A stretch of DNA of 20,708 nt from an uncultured Sutterella sp. (GCA_905202595.1 CAJKSP010000044.1:1-20708), one strand, 5' to 3'. Numbered from the stretch's first letter, positions 7,043-15,506 are shown. Translations and numbers: made by a program. The notes: a model not told the origin generated them from the letters alone.

Positions 7043-10000
7043 TTAGAACATAAAGTCTATGCGCGCCTGAGCGGCAAGACTGGAACGCTCCTCATTTCCC
7101 CAATCGTAGCCAAGGCCAAAGCCGAGACGCATCGATTCGCTTTCGGCTGTGAAGTCGATATGTGTGCGGACGCGAACATCGTCAGCGATGGTGAAGTTGT
7201 AGCTGTCAGCGGCACCGGCAAAGCGGGCCTCTTGATCAATGTCTGTTGACCCCAATGCAGGTACAACAGCGACGCCGAACGCCGGCTTGAAGGTCAAGCC
7301 CGACGCGCCAGTCCAGCTTGTATGAACGCGCATGCCCACAGGAATTTGAACAAGCGTGGCATCAGCCGAGCTCACCGAAGCGCCATGTTCAGTTGCAAGA
7401 TCTCCTCCTCGTACGTGGTAAAGATCAGCACCGACAAAAGGCGTCAAGGTAGCTGGGCCGATGGAGAAGTCGCGCTTTGCCTCGAGCCCCAGGCCATAGA
7501 CGCTGGTTGTCGCATCAGCCTGAACCTGAGCCGCCCCGCCCACAGACAGATCGCTCTTCAGAACCGACGCCGACGCGTCAGCCGTCAAAACAAACCCGCC
7601 GAAGTCGCGCTGAGCGTAAAGAGCCGCACCATAGTTCGAGAAATCGTCTTTGGCCGCTACAGCATTGTTGCGCGTCGAGCCAGTGCCCGCCGCCAGCACA
7701 AAGCCCAGGCGCAATTCGTCAGCTCCGCCCTGAGCGCCCATGACGAAGCCAGCATGCTCGGTCTTCAATGCAAGCGACTGAGCGCCAGTCGACAAGCCGT
7801 CGATTTTGGTCTTTCCGCCGGTCAGCGAAATCCAAAGCCCAGCTTGGCGAGACTCGTCTGCATGGCCCCGCAGCGCCGTCTTCATTTCATCAGCACGATC
7901 GAGCGCTGTAGTGAAAACGCCGAGGGTTCCGGCAGGATTCATTGCGGCATCAAAAGCCGCTGCTGAGAGCGCTTTATTTCCGTCCACGCGCTGAAGCAGA
8001 GCGTTCGCATAGGCATATGCTTCAGTGCCTGCCTGCGACATGGCCGCATCCGCAAGCTTGTCGCCCTGAAGCAGCGCTCCGTACACGCTCGCAGCGCTCT
8101 GACGCTTCACAGTGACTTTACCCGTCGTGTCATTGACCGTCAGGTCAAAGAGGGGATTAGCCGATCGAACATCTGTCCAGAAACTACTATTGCTGTCAAC
8201 GAGCGTATAGGTCGAACCATCCGCAACATTGAGCAGCACGGCTGTAGAAGATTCGTCGATCGAAATGCTGCCTGAATCCTCAAGGCGAAGAAGCGCATGA
8301 GAGGAAGCGACGTGAGCCATATCGGCAACAAGCAGCGAATTGGCCGCGAACCTGATCTCGTGAGTAGTCGATTCAGGCGCTTCAGAGAGCGATCCGTCTA
8401 CGACAAGAGCACCATTTGCGGCGACAGTGGTCGGCCCGGCGAGATACGCCGCTGCCGTATAGCCAGCCGGCCCCCAAGAAAGGCCCATGCTTGCAACTGT
8501 ATCAGCCAGAATCGAGGCATCGTTCGTACCGAGAACGACAGCACTGTTGCGCCCGGCAATCAGCTTGCCATCAACAGTTGACGAACCCCAGGTTTGAAGC
8601 GAGGCGTCTGCGATGCTGTTGCCGCCTTCAGTTTTCCAATCCGGATCGAGGAAGACGGTTGCGCCATTGAGCTTCGAATCGTGAGTCAGGTGGAGCGCAC
8701 CGGCAGTTTCGTCGGAGCCGACTTTGATCAGGAGCGATGATCCGCCGATGAGCTTGGTCCTTAGAGAAGCATCAACGACATCAAGGGAGACTTTGTTCTG
8801 ACTGCCACTGGCCACCTCGATCGCATTCACGTCAAAGTCGCCGCCCGTAACCGCAATAGCTCCATTGACCAGATTGACATTTGCGTTCAACGTTCCGCCG
8901 GAAGCAACGCCTGCCTGTCCCAGCTTGAGGGATCCCTCCCTAGACTCGTCACCAACTTTGACCTCAAGAGAAGCGTTTTCGCGCTTGGCAACGAGCTGCT
9001 GGCTTTCGTCAGCAGAACCGACAAGCGTAAGAGACTTCCCATTGATGATTTGAATGGAAGCTGCCTCTCCGTCAAAGCTCGTCATATCGATGCTGCGGAC
9101 GCCGACATTGTACGAGCCGGAATCATCCTGATTGGCACCGCTGGGAGCAGAACCGCCAATTACAACGTTGCTTGAGACTTTGACATCTGTACCAGCATGA
9201 ACGCCGGTGCCAGCAAGCTTGTTGAGCGTGATGTCGGCGCCGGGAACAGTCGAAGCCGTACCAAGATAAACAAGCTCGACATTCGGATTTGCATTCGCCG
9301 AATGCAAGCTGGCATTAGCAGCTTGAGCGAATTCAAAAGTGTAATTGTCGTCTGTGAGGACGATGGATCCCTTCTCGCTATGAAGCTTAGCCAGCCCTGT
9401 ATAGGTCACTTCAGTGCCGGTGCCGAAAGCCTGAGCAGCTGTAACGGCAATGGCGCCGCCGCTCAATGTGGTATTCGCAAGCGTATCGCTGCCAAGCGTA
9501 AGGGCAGAAACATCCACCGTGCCGCCGGCTAGCGTGACCTTGCCTGCAAGATACCCTGTGGAATCGGTAAAGGCCTGTTCTCCGCCCGTTTGGCTGTAGG
9601 CGCCTTTAAAGTCAGAAAAGTTCGCGGAGCCGAGAACGATGGATCCTGCGTTCTGGATATCCCCTGTAAAGCCGGCAATGGCGCCATTGAGCGTAAGGCT
9701 GCCATCCACTAGAAGAGTGCCGGAGCCTTGGATCGCCTGATCGGCCGTCACCGTCGCATTCCCGCTGAAGGAAACGTTGGAGGAGCTGTCCATGAAAATG
9801 CCAATGCTGTGGCTGGCAGCTCCTGCAGCGCTAAGAGACGTATTCTGAGCGTTGAATTTCAGGTTCGTGCTGTCTGTGGCATAGACGCCGTATACATTCT
9901 GGCCTGTTCGGGATTCCGCACTAATAGTTGTTTGAGCGCCTTCAATAGCAATGTCTGAACGGTCAGCCTTAATGCCGTAAACGATATCGGTCACGCCGCC

Positions 10001-11590
10001 GTCTGTGGACAGATTCTCAGCACGAAGATTGACGGTCTTTCCTGCAGAACCGAGAGTGACCAGACTGCGGTCTTGGTTGCTATCGACTTTATTCGCCGCG
10101 CCGCTGAAAGTGACGCCGGAGGAAAGCGCCGCCGTATACTTTACGCGTTCGCCAAATTTATTTTGCTTTTCGGTTGCGGTATGAGAAGCGCCGGATGCAA
10201 GAACATCCACGTTGCCTAGCAGTCTCAATTCAGAGCTGCCAGTCAAATAGTCGTTTGTATTTTGGCGATACGCAACGGAATTAAGGATGCCGACAGCATT
10301 CCAATAATTGTCGTCCACTTCGATGAACGTGTCGGTTGCTGGTCCAGCCAGGAAATACGCAACATCGTTTTCTATGCCGTAGGTAGCCGCATATTCAACT
10401 TCGTCAGCAGCCTTAGGATCGAATTTAACCTCTACCGTTTTATTTTCAACATCGATAGTTGAATAGTCCTGACCCGCTTTGACGTTGATTGAAAGCTTCT
10501 TCGAATTAATCTCAGTCGTAGAGCCAAAAATGCCCATGGCAGCTGTGCCATTGGAATTTTCTGAATTGCCGTCAAAGTAGCCGGATCCGTTTACTTCAAT
10601 TTTGAATTCGTCTACATTATCAGTTACGAATAGATAGGTGCCATTCCCTAGATATCCAATTGAATTCGAATTTCCAATTCCGTCTCCGAGAATGGCCGAA
10701 CTAATAATCGCAGTACCTGAATTATTAAATAGTACGGTATGATTTCCAAAATTATCAAATCCTAGGCCATTGGCTCCATAGGGACTGCGAGCATAAAGAG
10801 AAACATCACCGCCATTAAAATTGAGCTGACCTGTTTTTTTAGTATTGTTCTCGTAATTGCCAGCATTGAGAATCACAGACTGTGCGGTATAGTTCTGGTT
10901 CTGGGAAAATAAAACAGTCTTTGATCCATTGAAATTCACTTCACCGCCCCACATCTGAACAGCATTATTCCATGTGGATGCAAAGCCTTCGATGCGAATA
11001 TCCGCATTGCCATTGAAAGTTGATGAACCCTGCTGGGTATCCATGGCAGTAGAATAGGTATTGCCTCCTTCTGTGTACTTGACGTTGATGATGGTTGAAC
11101 CATTCACCGTCAAATGTCCATTCACATTGCGAAGCCCGCGCAAGCCACCTAATTTCGAAGGGGCTTCTGCTGTAATCGTCAGCTGATTATCAATCTTGTA
11201 ATTGACGTACTGGTCTGGCAGCTTACCTTCTATATCAAGACCATAAAGGCGATTTGCTACCGAATCACCGTCATCTGTGGCAGAGACATCGATCTTTACA
11301 TTACCCGCCGTGCCGTCCTGCGTAATGAGCTTGCCAGTCCAATTGGTCAAGCGGCTAGAATCCGAAGTTGATTCATAGGAACTTGCTGCTATGGACGTGC
11401 CGTCAATCTCGCCGCTGGCTACGATGGACCAATTTGCCGAAGCTGCATTAGCGGCCAGCAATGCCAGAGCCGCCGCCGTTGCCGCAACACTTGCCTTGAT
11501 GCTCGTGCAATGACTAGTTTTCGATAGTTCGTTCACAACCATGTAGGTGCCGCGCGCACTGTTCCATAGAACTCGATAAATAGGATTCAT
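7043..11590 (-). CDS. Large autotransporter (type Va secretion), ESPR signal and beta-barrel
   Basis: A 1515-residue outer-membrane autotransporter. The N-terminus MNPIYRVLWNSARGTYMVVN is a textbook extended signal peptide region, followed by a hydrophobic stretch (ASVAATAAALALLAANAASA) and likely cleavage near residue 54. The passenger (~55-1240) is Gly/Asn/Ser/Thr-rich with repeated short beta motifs (for example GTLLVDGSLTLNGAI), as in beta-helix adhesins. I see no protease motif. The only Cys is residue 28, in the signal, which is usual for passengers that must stay unfolded in the periplasm. The last ~265 residues form the barrel and end in aromatic IDFMF. ATG 11590 has a GAGAG site 7-9 bases upstream; the in-frame codon 18 bases earlier gives an MQERVP extension that breaks the ESPR position. 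Likely an adhesin; ligand unknown. Confidence 0.92.
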   Translation of the reverse strand: MNPIYRVLWNSARGTYMVVNELSKTSHCTSIKASVAATAAALALLAANAASANWSIVASGEIDGTSIAASSYESTSDSSRLTNWTGKLITQDGTAGNVKIDVSATDDGDSVANRLYGLDIEGKLPDQYVNYKIDNQLTITAEAPSKLGGLRGLRNVNGHLTVNGSTIINVKYTEGGNTYSTAMDTQQGSSTFNGNADIRIEGFASTWNNAVQMWGGEVNFNGSKTVLFSQNQNYTAQSVILNAGNYENNTKKTGQLNFNGGDVSLYARSPYGANGLGFDNFGNHTVLFNNSGTAIISSAILGDGIGNSNSIGYLGNGTYLFVTDNVDEFKIEVNGSGYFDGNSENSNGTAAMGIFGSTTEINSKKLSINVKAGQDYSTIDVENKTVEVKFDPKAADEVEYAATYGIENDVAYFLAGPATDTFIEVDDNYWNAVGILNSVAYRQNTNDYLTGSSELRLLGNVDVLASGASHTATEKQNKFGERVKYTAALSSGVTFSGAANKVDSNQDRSLVTLGSAGKTVNLRAENLSTDGGVTDIVYGIKADRSDIAIEGAQTTISAESRTGQNVYGVYATDSTNLKFNAQNTSLSAAGAASHSIGIFMDSSSNVSFSGNATVTADQAIQGSGTLLVDGSLTLNGAIAGFTGDIQNAGSIVLGSANFSDFKGAYSQTGGEQAFTDSTGYLAGKVTLAGGTVDVSALTLGSDTLANTTLSGGAIAVTAAQAFGTGTEVTYTGLAKLHSEKGSIVLTDDNYTFEFAQAANASLHSANANPNVELVYLGTASTVPGADITLNKLAGTGVHAGTDVKVSSNVVIGGSAPSGANQDDSGSYNVGVRSIDMTSFDGEAASIQIINGKSLTLVGSADESQQLVAKRENASLEVKVGDESREGSLKLGQAGVASGGTLNANVNLVNGAIAVTGGDFDVNAIEVASGSQNKVSLDVVDASLRTKLIGGSSLLIKVGSDETAGALHLTHDSKLNGATVFLDPDWKTEGGNSIADASLQTWGSSTVDGKLIAGRNSAVVLGTNDASILADTVASMGLSWGPAGYTAAAYLAGPTTVAANGALVVDGSLSEAPESTTHEIRFAANSLLVADMAHVASSHALLRLEDSGSISIDESSTAVLLNVADGSTYTLVDSNSSFWTDVRSANPLFDLTVNDTTGKVTVKRQSAASVYGALLQGDKLADAAMSQAGTEAYAYANALLQRVDGNKALSAAAFDAAMNPAGTLGVFTTALDRADEMKTALRGHADESRQAGLWISLTGGKTKIDGLSTGAQSLALKTEHAGFVMGAQGGADELRLGFVLAAGTGSTRNNAVAAKDDFSNYGAALYAQRDFGGFVLTADASASVLKSDLSVGGAAQVQADATTSVYGLGLEAKRDFSIGPATLTPFVGADLYHVRGGDLATEHGASVSSADATLVQIPVGMRVHTSWTGASGLTFKPAFGVAVVPALGSTDIDQEARFAGAADSYNFTIADDVRVRTHIDFTAESESMRLGFGLGYDWGNEERSSLAAQARIDFMF

Positions 11591-12072
11591 AGGGACTCTC
11601 TCTTGCAATTAACGGATGCGCTTTGATTACAGAACGTATCAAATAGACATTTCGACATCCATTTTTTTGGTTACGACGATAGTCCATCTGTTTTCAATTT
11701 TCTTGCCTTAGCGTTTTCCCTATGTTTTATGGTTTGTGTAAACGGTTCTATCTAATTGCATGAAAACAAAGAAAGTTTTTATGTGCTTGAAAACCAGGAC
11801 AAAGACACGCTCACAAGCGGTAATGCAACAAAACAACGCAAAAAGTTGCCCATTTTTAGGCAATTTTTATCCAGAGTCGGATGAAATCCGGACTTAAAGA
11901 CTGGAGGAGAAGCAAACATTAAAAAATGGGATTGAGTAGCTCTAAATGCTCGTCGTGCGAAAAATGCTGCAATTTGAGCGGAAGAAGGCAGCAAAAAAAC
12001 TGTTTAAGCAGTTTCGACTGAGCGGAACTCTGGGCCGTCTTGTCTTGCCTCGGCGTTGATGGTTGCAACTGG
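11591..12072. other. AT-rich non-coding region upstream of the autotransporter
   Basis: About 480 bp with low GC and runs of T and A, unlike the flanking genes. It must contain the autotransporter promoter and leader, but I cannot choose between several weak -10-like sequences. Short open frames on the minus strand here (71 and 63 codons) have unusual composition and no ribosome site, so I do not call them. A symmetric hairpin lies at 11841-11868. Confidence 0.5.
11841..11868. terminator. Bidirectional terminator-like hairpin
   Basis: AAAAGTTGCC and GGCAATTTTT form a 10-bp stem with one G-T pair around an 8-nt loop. A-tract on one side and T-tract on the other make it read as a rho-independent terminator on both strands. 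It sits about 250 bp upstream of the autotransporter start and could shield that promoter region from the decayed segment beyond. Confidence 0.5.
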
Positions 12073-12194
12073 ACGAATAGCTTCGCCGCGGGGTGTTACA
12101 GCACAACCGCATCAGGTGCCGCATCGGCGACATTAGTGCACTCTAGATCTACAAGAACGGCGGGCTGGTCCGCGAAATCCAATTGAATGAATAG
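12073..12194 (+). pseudogene. C-terminal relic of a DUF3592-like gene
   Basis: Plus-strand codons from 12147 to 12194 read IYKNGGLVREIQLNE then TAG. The intact DUF3592-type protein ends IYKNGRLVQEIKWEG. Upstream, RIRCRI (12108-12125) matches RVRCRI at the same distance before that tail, but the frame between them is broken by an in-frame TAG at 12144. A further short match, TNSFAAG around 12073-12093, corresponds to TGGLAAR in the intact protein and needs an indel to join. The rest of the gene is absent. It is a decayed paralogue, not a functional gene. The start coordinate is approximate. Confidence 0.72.
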
Positions 12195-12250
12195 AGCAGG
12201 GCGAGCACAAAGCAGACGCCTCGTCGCCCCATCCCGATATCCTCCCAACG

Positions 12251-12300
12251 TGCGAGGCCGAAACCGGCCTCGCACGGACAAGCAAGCCTTTTCAAAGGCT
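12251..12300. terminator. Two adjacent hairpins between relic genes
   Basis: TGCGAGGCCG / CGGCCTCGCA (12251-12260 and 12265-12274) is a perfect 10-bp stem with an AAAC loop. AGCCTTT / AAAGGCT (12285-12291 and 12294-12300) is a second, 7-bp dyad. They lie just past the stop of the relic autotransporter on the minus strand, matching the hairpin-filled gap between the intact pair. Neither is followed by a long T-run. Confidence 0.5.
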
Positions 12301-12326
12301 CGATCTTGATCGAAGCAAATAAATGC

Positions 12327-12656
12327 TTAGAACTGATAATTGAAGCGGCCCGTAACAAGCCAGGTATTTTCAACGTCGCCGCCGAAGGCCCGCTCCACTT
12401 TAAGCTGCAGTCCATAGGAGCCGCCACAACTGACAGCGCCGCCGAAGCCAACCAACCCCCACGTGTCTTTGTCGCCCCATCTATCGGTGCGAAATTCTAA
12501 GCGGCCAAGCACGCTTGTCGCACGGTCAGCGTGACTGACATGCCGCGCTGAGAATCGTAATTGCAACTCTTCAAATAAGCGCCCAGAACTTAAGCCTGCA
12601 GATCGACGAATAGGCCCGTGCTCTCGTAAAGCATTGCTAACAAGCTGATAGCTCCC
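12327..12656 (-). pseudogene. C-terminal relic of a second autotransporter beta-barrel
   Basis: The minus-strand frame is open from after a TGA at 12659-12657 to TAA at 12329-12327, about 109 residues. The last part, LEFRTDRWGDKDTWGLVGFG, then GSYGLQLKVERAF and a final TGRFNYQF, has the alternating pattern and terminal aromatic of the closing strands of an autotransporter barrel. No signal, passenger or most of the barrel is present, and no ATG with a ribosome site opens the frame. The sequence is not close to the barrel of the intact neighbour, so it descends from a different autotransporter. Confidence 0.7.
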
Positions 12657-12737
12657 TCAACTATGAACCTCAGAATCATTTAAAACGGCGTTGCAGCCTG
12701 AGGACTATGAATGGTCTTCACGCTGCATGGCAGCAAT

Positions 12738-12780
12738 AAAAAAACCGCCGGCACTCGATTTTGTCTTCGAGAGCAGGCGG
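12738..12780 (-). terminator. Terminator of the cytochrome/flavoprotein operon
   Basis: On the minus strand CCGCC-GC-CTCGA pairs with TCGAG-GC-GGCGG (12 of 14 positions, 8-nt loop) and is followed by seven T (12744-12738). It starts about 54 bp after the cytochrome stop. A clear rho-independent terminator. Confidence 0.85.
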
Positions 12781-12833
12781 CTAAAAAATCAGTTCCTCAG
12801 CAAAGCATCAAAAGAGAATCTTTGCTTCTGAAG

Positions 12834-13217
12834 CTATTTCTCATGACATCCAGCAGAAGAGCACTTCTGAAAGTTCTCCATATGATGGCAGCCGTAGCAG
12901 GTTGAGAACGTCGCCTGCTTGGGCTTCTTGCCGTTCGCGAGCGGGATCTCGTGCTTTTCGTGGCAGTTTAGGCAGTTGGGCACGATCTGACGGCCTTGGT
13001 GCGGATTGGCGCTTTCGCTGTCTAGATACTGGTGCGGCTGCACTTTGTCGCCAAATTCATCCGTCCAGTCCTTCGTCTGACTTCGCAGCGCTTCATAGCT
13101 GCCGCCGTGGCAAGCCAAGCACTGCTGAGCTTCCTTCGGCACCATCTCTTCAGCCTGTGCGGCGAAAGCTGCGCCCGCAAGGATCACTGCGGCTGCCATG
13201 AGAAGAGCATTCTTCAT
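12834..13217 (-). CDS. Periplasmic tetrahaem c-type cytochrome
   Basis: The 127-residue product carries electrons in the periplasm, most likely to the FAD reductase encoded just upstream. A Sec signal (MKNALLMAAAVILAGAAFAAQA) is followed by four haem sites: CLACH, CLNCH, CYGCH and the atypical CSSAGCH (C-x4-CH) at the C-terminus. Extra His residues (HQYLD, HEKHE, HHMENF) can act as distal ligands. Size and motif spacing resemble the haem domain of Shewanella flavocytochrome c3, here a separate protein. The ATG at 13217 has AGGAG eight bases upstream, and only 25 bp separate it from the flavoprotein stop, so the two are one operon. Confidence 0.92.
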   Translation of the reverse strand: MKNALLMAAAVILAGAAFAAQAEEMVPKEAQQCLACHGGSYEALRSQTKDWTDEFGDKVQPHQYLDSESANPHQGRQIVPNCLNCHEKHEIPLANGKKPKQATFSTCYGCHHMENFQKCSSAGCHEK

Positions 13218-13242
13218 GATGAAATCTCCTCGTCGAAAGGCA

Positions 13243-15108
13243 TCAGCCCTTGAGCTTTGCGAACACGCCGCCCAGAACGTAGGCCTGGACAAGACCGCGA
13301 GAAAGGCCGTGCATGGACGAACCGCCCGTGATTTCGCCTGCTGCATAGAGGTTTGGAATAGCTTCGCCGTTCCAATTGAGCACGCGGCAGTCATTGTCGA
13401 CATGCAGGCCGCTGTAGCAGTCGTGCAGAGTCACGGACGTCCAGGCTGCGTAGAAGGGACCCTTTTCAATCTTGTGCTTCGGCGTCGGCTTTTCAAAGTC
13501 GTCATCCTTGCCGGCATCAACAAAGCCGTTGTAGCGCTTCACCGTTTCCGCAAGGATCTTCGGATCCATCTTGTGCGTCATCCACGGGTTGGAGTTGATC
13601 TTCTCAGCAAGAGCCTCGATCGTGTCGGCCTTGAAGAAGTACTGCGGGTCGACCGACGTCTCGTTGATGCGCATGCGCTCGCGCTTCACAGCCTCGCTGT
13701 CAAAGATCGCCCATTGCGGGCCAGACGACCAGTCAGGCGCATGAGAGCCTTCATTGATCTGGAGCGCCGCCGGGATGAAGTTGATCGGGTTGTACTTCAC
13801 TCGGTCGATGTTCTTGTAGCTCGCATGCACATATTCCTTGCCGTCCTTGAAGAAGGCGGCGTTCGTGCCGTCCATAAGGCCGCGAGTCGAATTGGCCGTG
13901 CCGTAGCTCGTCGTCTTCGCCGAATCCGCCGTCAGACCGGCCGAACTCGTCTCTTCAAAGAAGCGCTTGCCGACCCAATTCACAACGATGGCGTTCTGCC
14001 AGTCGCGCAGTGCAACGCCGGAATGCTTGATCAGCGGGAAGAGCGGACTCTCCGGCGCCCAGCGCAGATACGTATCCCGAACGCCGATGACAGCGCCGCG
14101 GGTGAGCGAAATCGAACGCTCGGTGCTTGCGTTCATCAAACCCCAGAGCGCTGCGCCGCAGCGCATGGCTGCGAGCGTGCCCGATGCGTCCTGCGGCGAA
14201 TACTCGCAGGCTGCAGAGGCGAATTCAGCAGTGAGGCGCGGATCGACCATGCGGCGGAAGTTCACGTTGTCCGTGTAGCCAGCAGTAGCGAGGACCAGTG
14301 CCTTGCCGGCATGAACGGCGATTTCGGCCGCCTTCGATTCGACATTGCCGTCGCTGCGGAAGCTCTTGAGCTCGGTACCGTCCGGGAGAACCTTCGGCGT
14401 GCGCTTTGCGCGGATGCCGATGCACTTGCCTGCCTCGACGACGATGTCGGTCATGTAGTAGTTGAGCAGGAACTTGACGCCGGCTTTGCGAGCAGCGTCT
14501 TCAAGGGAGCGCATGAGCACCGTGCCGCTCGTTCCGGCAGGCGCTTCAGCGCACGCCCCCTTCGTCCAGCTGAAGTGCAGCTCGCGCGGCGCGCTACAGC
14601 CTGCGCCGTATGCGCCGGCGTTGTCAGGCTTCTTGTCGAGGAAGGGCACGCCGATCTTCACGAGCCAGTCGTACGTCGGCACCATGTTGTCGGCGAGCAT
14701 GCGCTGCATGCCGCGGTCGTTGTAGCGATAGTCGGCAAAGCCGTTCGGCAGCGTCACCGACCAATCAGTGAGGTCCTTGAAGACCGTCTCGGGATCATCC
14801 TTGATGCCGTACTTCTTCTGCATGGCATTGCCGCCGCCGAGAAGCGTGTTGCCCTGAGAGATGATGGCGTGGCCGCCGATGTCGTAGTTGGCGTCGACAA
14901 CCAGAACGGACAGTCCGGCTTCCGCAGCGCGGATGGCTGCCGGAATGCCGGCTGCGCCGGCGCCGACGACGATGACGTCGGCATCAAAATCCCATTTGGC
15001 AGGCGCTTTGGATTCCGCTGCGGCTGCGGGGAGGGCCGCACCGGCCATCAGACCGCCTAGAGCGGCGGAGCCAGCGATGAAGCTGCGGCGAGAAAGCTTG
15101 TTGGTCAT
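13243..15108 (-). CDS. Tat-exported FAD-dependent respiratory reductase (flavocytochrome c / fumarate reductase family), substrate unknown
   Basis: The 621-residue product begins MTNKLSRRSFIAGSAALGG, a twin-arginine signal with cleavage near AAAA|ES, so it is exported folded with FAD. The Rossmann motif VVGAGAAG is at 47-54 and the acidic end VVD at 72. The C-terminal FAD segment NLYAAGEITGG is at 587-596. The family normally reduces an enoate such as fumarate or urocanate using electrons from haem. His562 (TLHDCYSG) sits where the family has HHTMGG, and His600/Arg604 (SMHGLSR) where it has HGANRLGG. The segment GKRFFEETSSAG (380-391), normally ending TTRD with the catalytic Arg, has no Arg after Arg382. 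The ATG at 15108 has AAGGAAG upstream. Expressed with the tetrahaem cytochrome and divergent from the two-component genes. Confidence 0.9.
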   Translation of the reverse strand: MTNKLSRRSFIAGSAALGGLMAGAALPAAAAESKAPAKWDFDADVIVVGAGAAGIPAAIRAAEAGLSVLVVDANYDIGGHAIISQGNTLLGGGNAMQKKYGIKDDPETVFKDLTDWSVTLPNGFADYRYNDRGMQRMLADNMVPTYDWLVKIGVPFLDKKPDNAGAYGAGCSAPRELHFSWTKGACAEAPAGTSGTVLMRSLEDAARKAGVKFLLNYYMTDIVVEAGKCIGIRAKRTPKVLPDGTELKSFRSDGNVESKAAEIAVHAGKALVLATAGYTDNVNFRRMVDPRLTAEFASAACEYSPQDASGTLAAMRCGAALWGLMNASTERSISLTRGAVIGVRDTYLRWAPESPLFPLIKHSGVALRDWQNAIVVNWVGKRFFEETSSAGLTADSAKTTSYGTANSTRGLMDGTNAAFFKDGKEYVHASYKNIDRVKYNPINFIPAALQINEGSHAPDWSSGPQWAIFDSEAVKRERMRINETSVDPQYFFKADTIEALAEKINSNPWMTHKMDPKILAETVKRYNGFVDAGKDDDFEKPTPKHKIEKGPFYAAWTSVTLHDCYSGLHVDNDCRVLNWNGEAIPNLYAAGEITGGSSMHGLSRGLVQAYVLGGVFAKLKG

Positions 15109-15223
15109 GATGAATCTTCCTTTTTTCGTGAGGTTTCTCTCTCTAAGCCTGACCCCAGCAAAACCGCGTGCAGGATGGTCTGACTCCGGCAAGCGGCGCT
15201 GAAAGGTCGGCAGGGACGCGGCA

Positions 15224-15241
15224 CAGGCAGAGCTCTGCCTG
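15224..15241. promoter_or_regulatory. Perfect 18-bp palindrome, candidate operator
   Basis: CAGGCAGAG followed at once by its complement CTCTGCCTG, with no spacer. It lies 116 bp upstream of the flavoprotein start and about 265 bp upstream of the kinase start, inside the divergent intergenic region. The lack of a loop favours a dimeric DNA-binding protein site over an RNA hairpin. The obvious candidate binder is the LuxR-type regulator encoded at 17574; this is inference. Confidence 0.55.
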
Positions 15242-15329
15242 CGACTGTCCGCATCAGGAAGCGGCTTCGCAGATCATTCGAAGCGAGGGGGCCTCGGACG
15301 GTCCGCCGAACCGCCGCCTGCTGAGGCTT

Positions 15330-15361
15330 CATGTTCGCGGCCGAATTGCTCGAGCAACATG
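15330..15361. promoter_or_regulatory. Nested dyad in the divergent control region
   Basis: CATGTT (15330-15335) and AACATG (15356-15361) are complementary arms 20 bp apart, and a perfect 12-bp palindrome TTGCTCGAGCAA occupies 15346-15357, overlapping the right arm. Possible second binding site in the same control region as the 18-bp palindrome. I see no confident -35/-10 pair around it. Confidence 0.4.
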
Positions 15362-15506
15362 AGCGGCGTCAGCGCGGAATCGATAAAACGAATGCCGAGT
15401 TCGATAGGGTGATAGCGTCAACTCTGACCAGAAAAGCAACAGCTGGCATCGGCTCAGAGCACGGACCAGGCGCTCGCAGCGATGCCTAAAAAGGAATTCA
15501 TTGCTG

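Noticed and set aside
11779..12133. Two short minus-strand open frames upstream of the autotransporter
   Set aside because: Composition rich in Ser, Phe, Arg and Cys, no ribosome site, overlapping each other, and one runs into the DUF3592 relic on the other strand.
13198..15060. A 620-codon open frame on the plus strand opposite the flavoprotein gene
   Set aside because: Mirror of a GC-rich gene: the minus strand has FAD motifs, a Tat signal and a ribosome site, whereas the plus frame is Arg/Ala/Val/His-rich without any motif.
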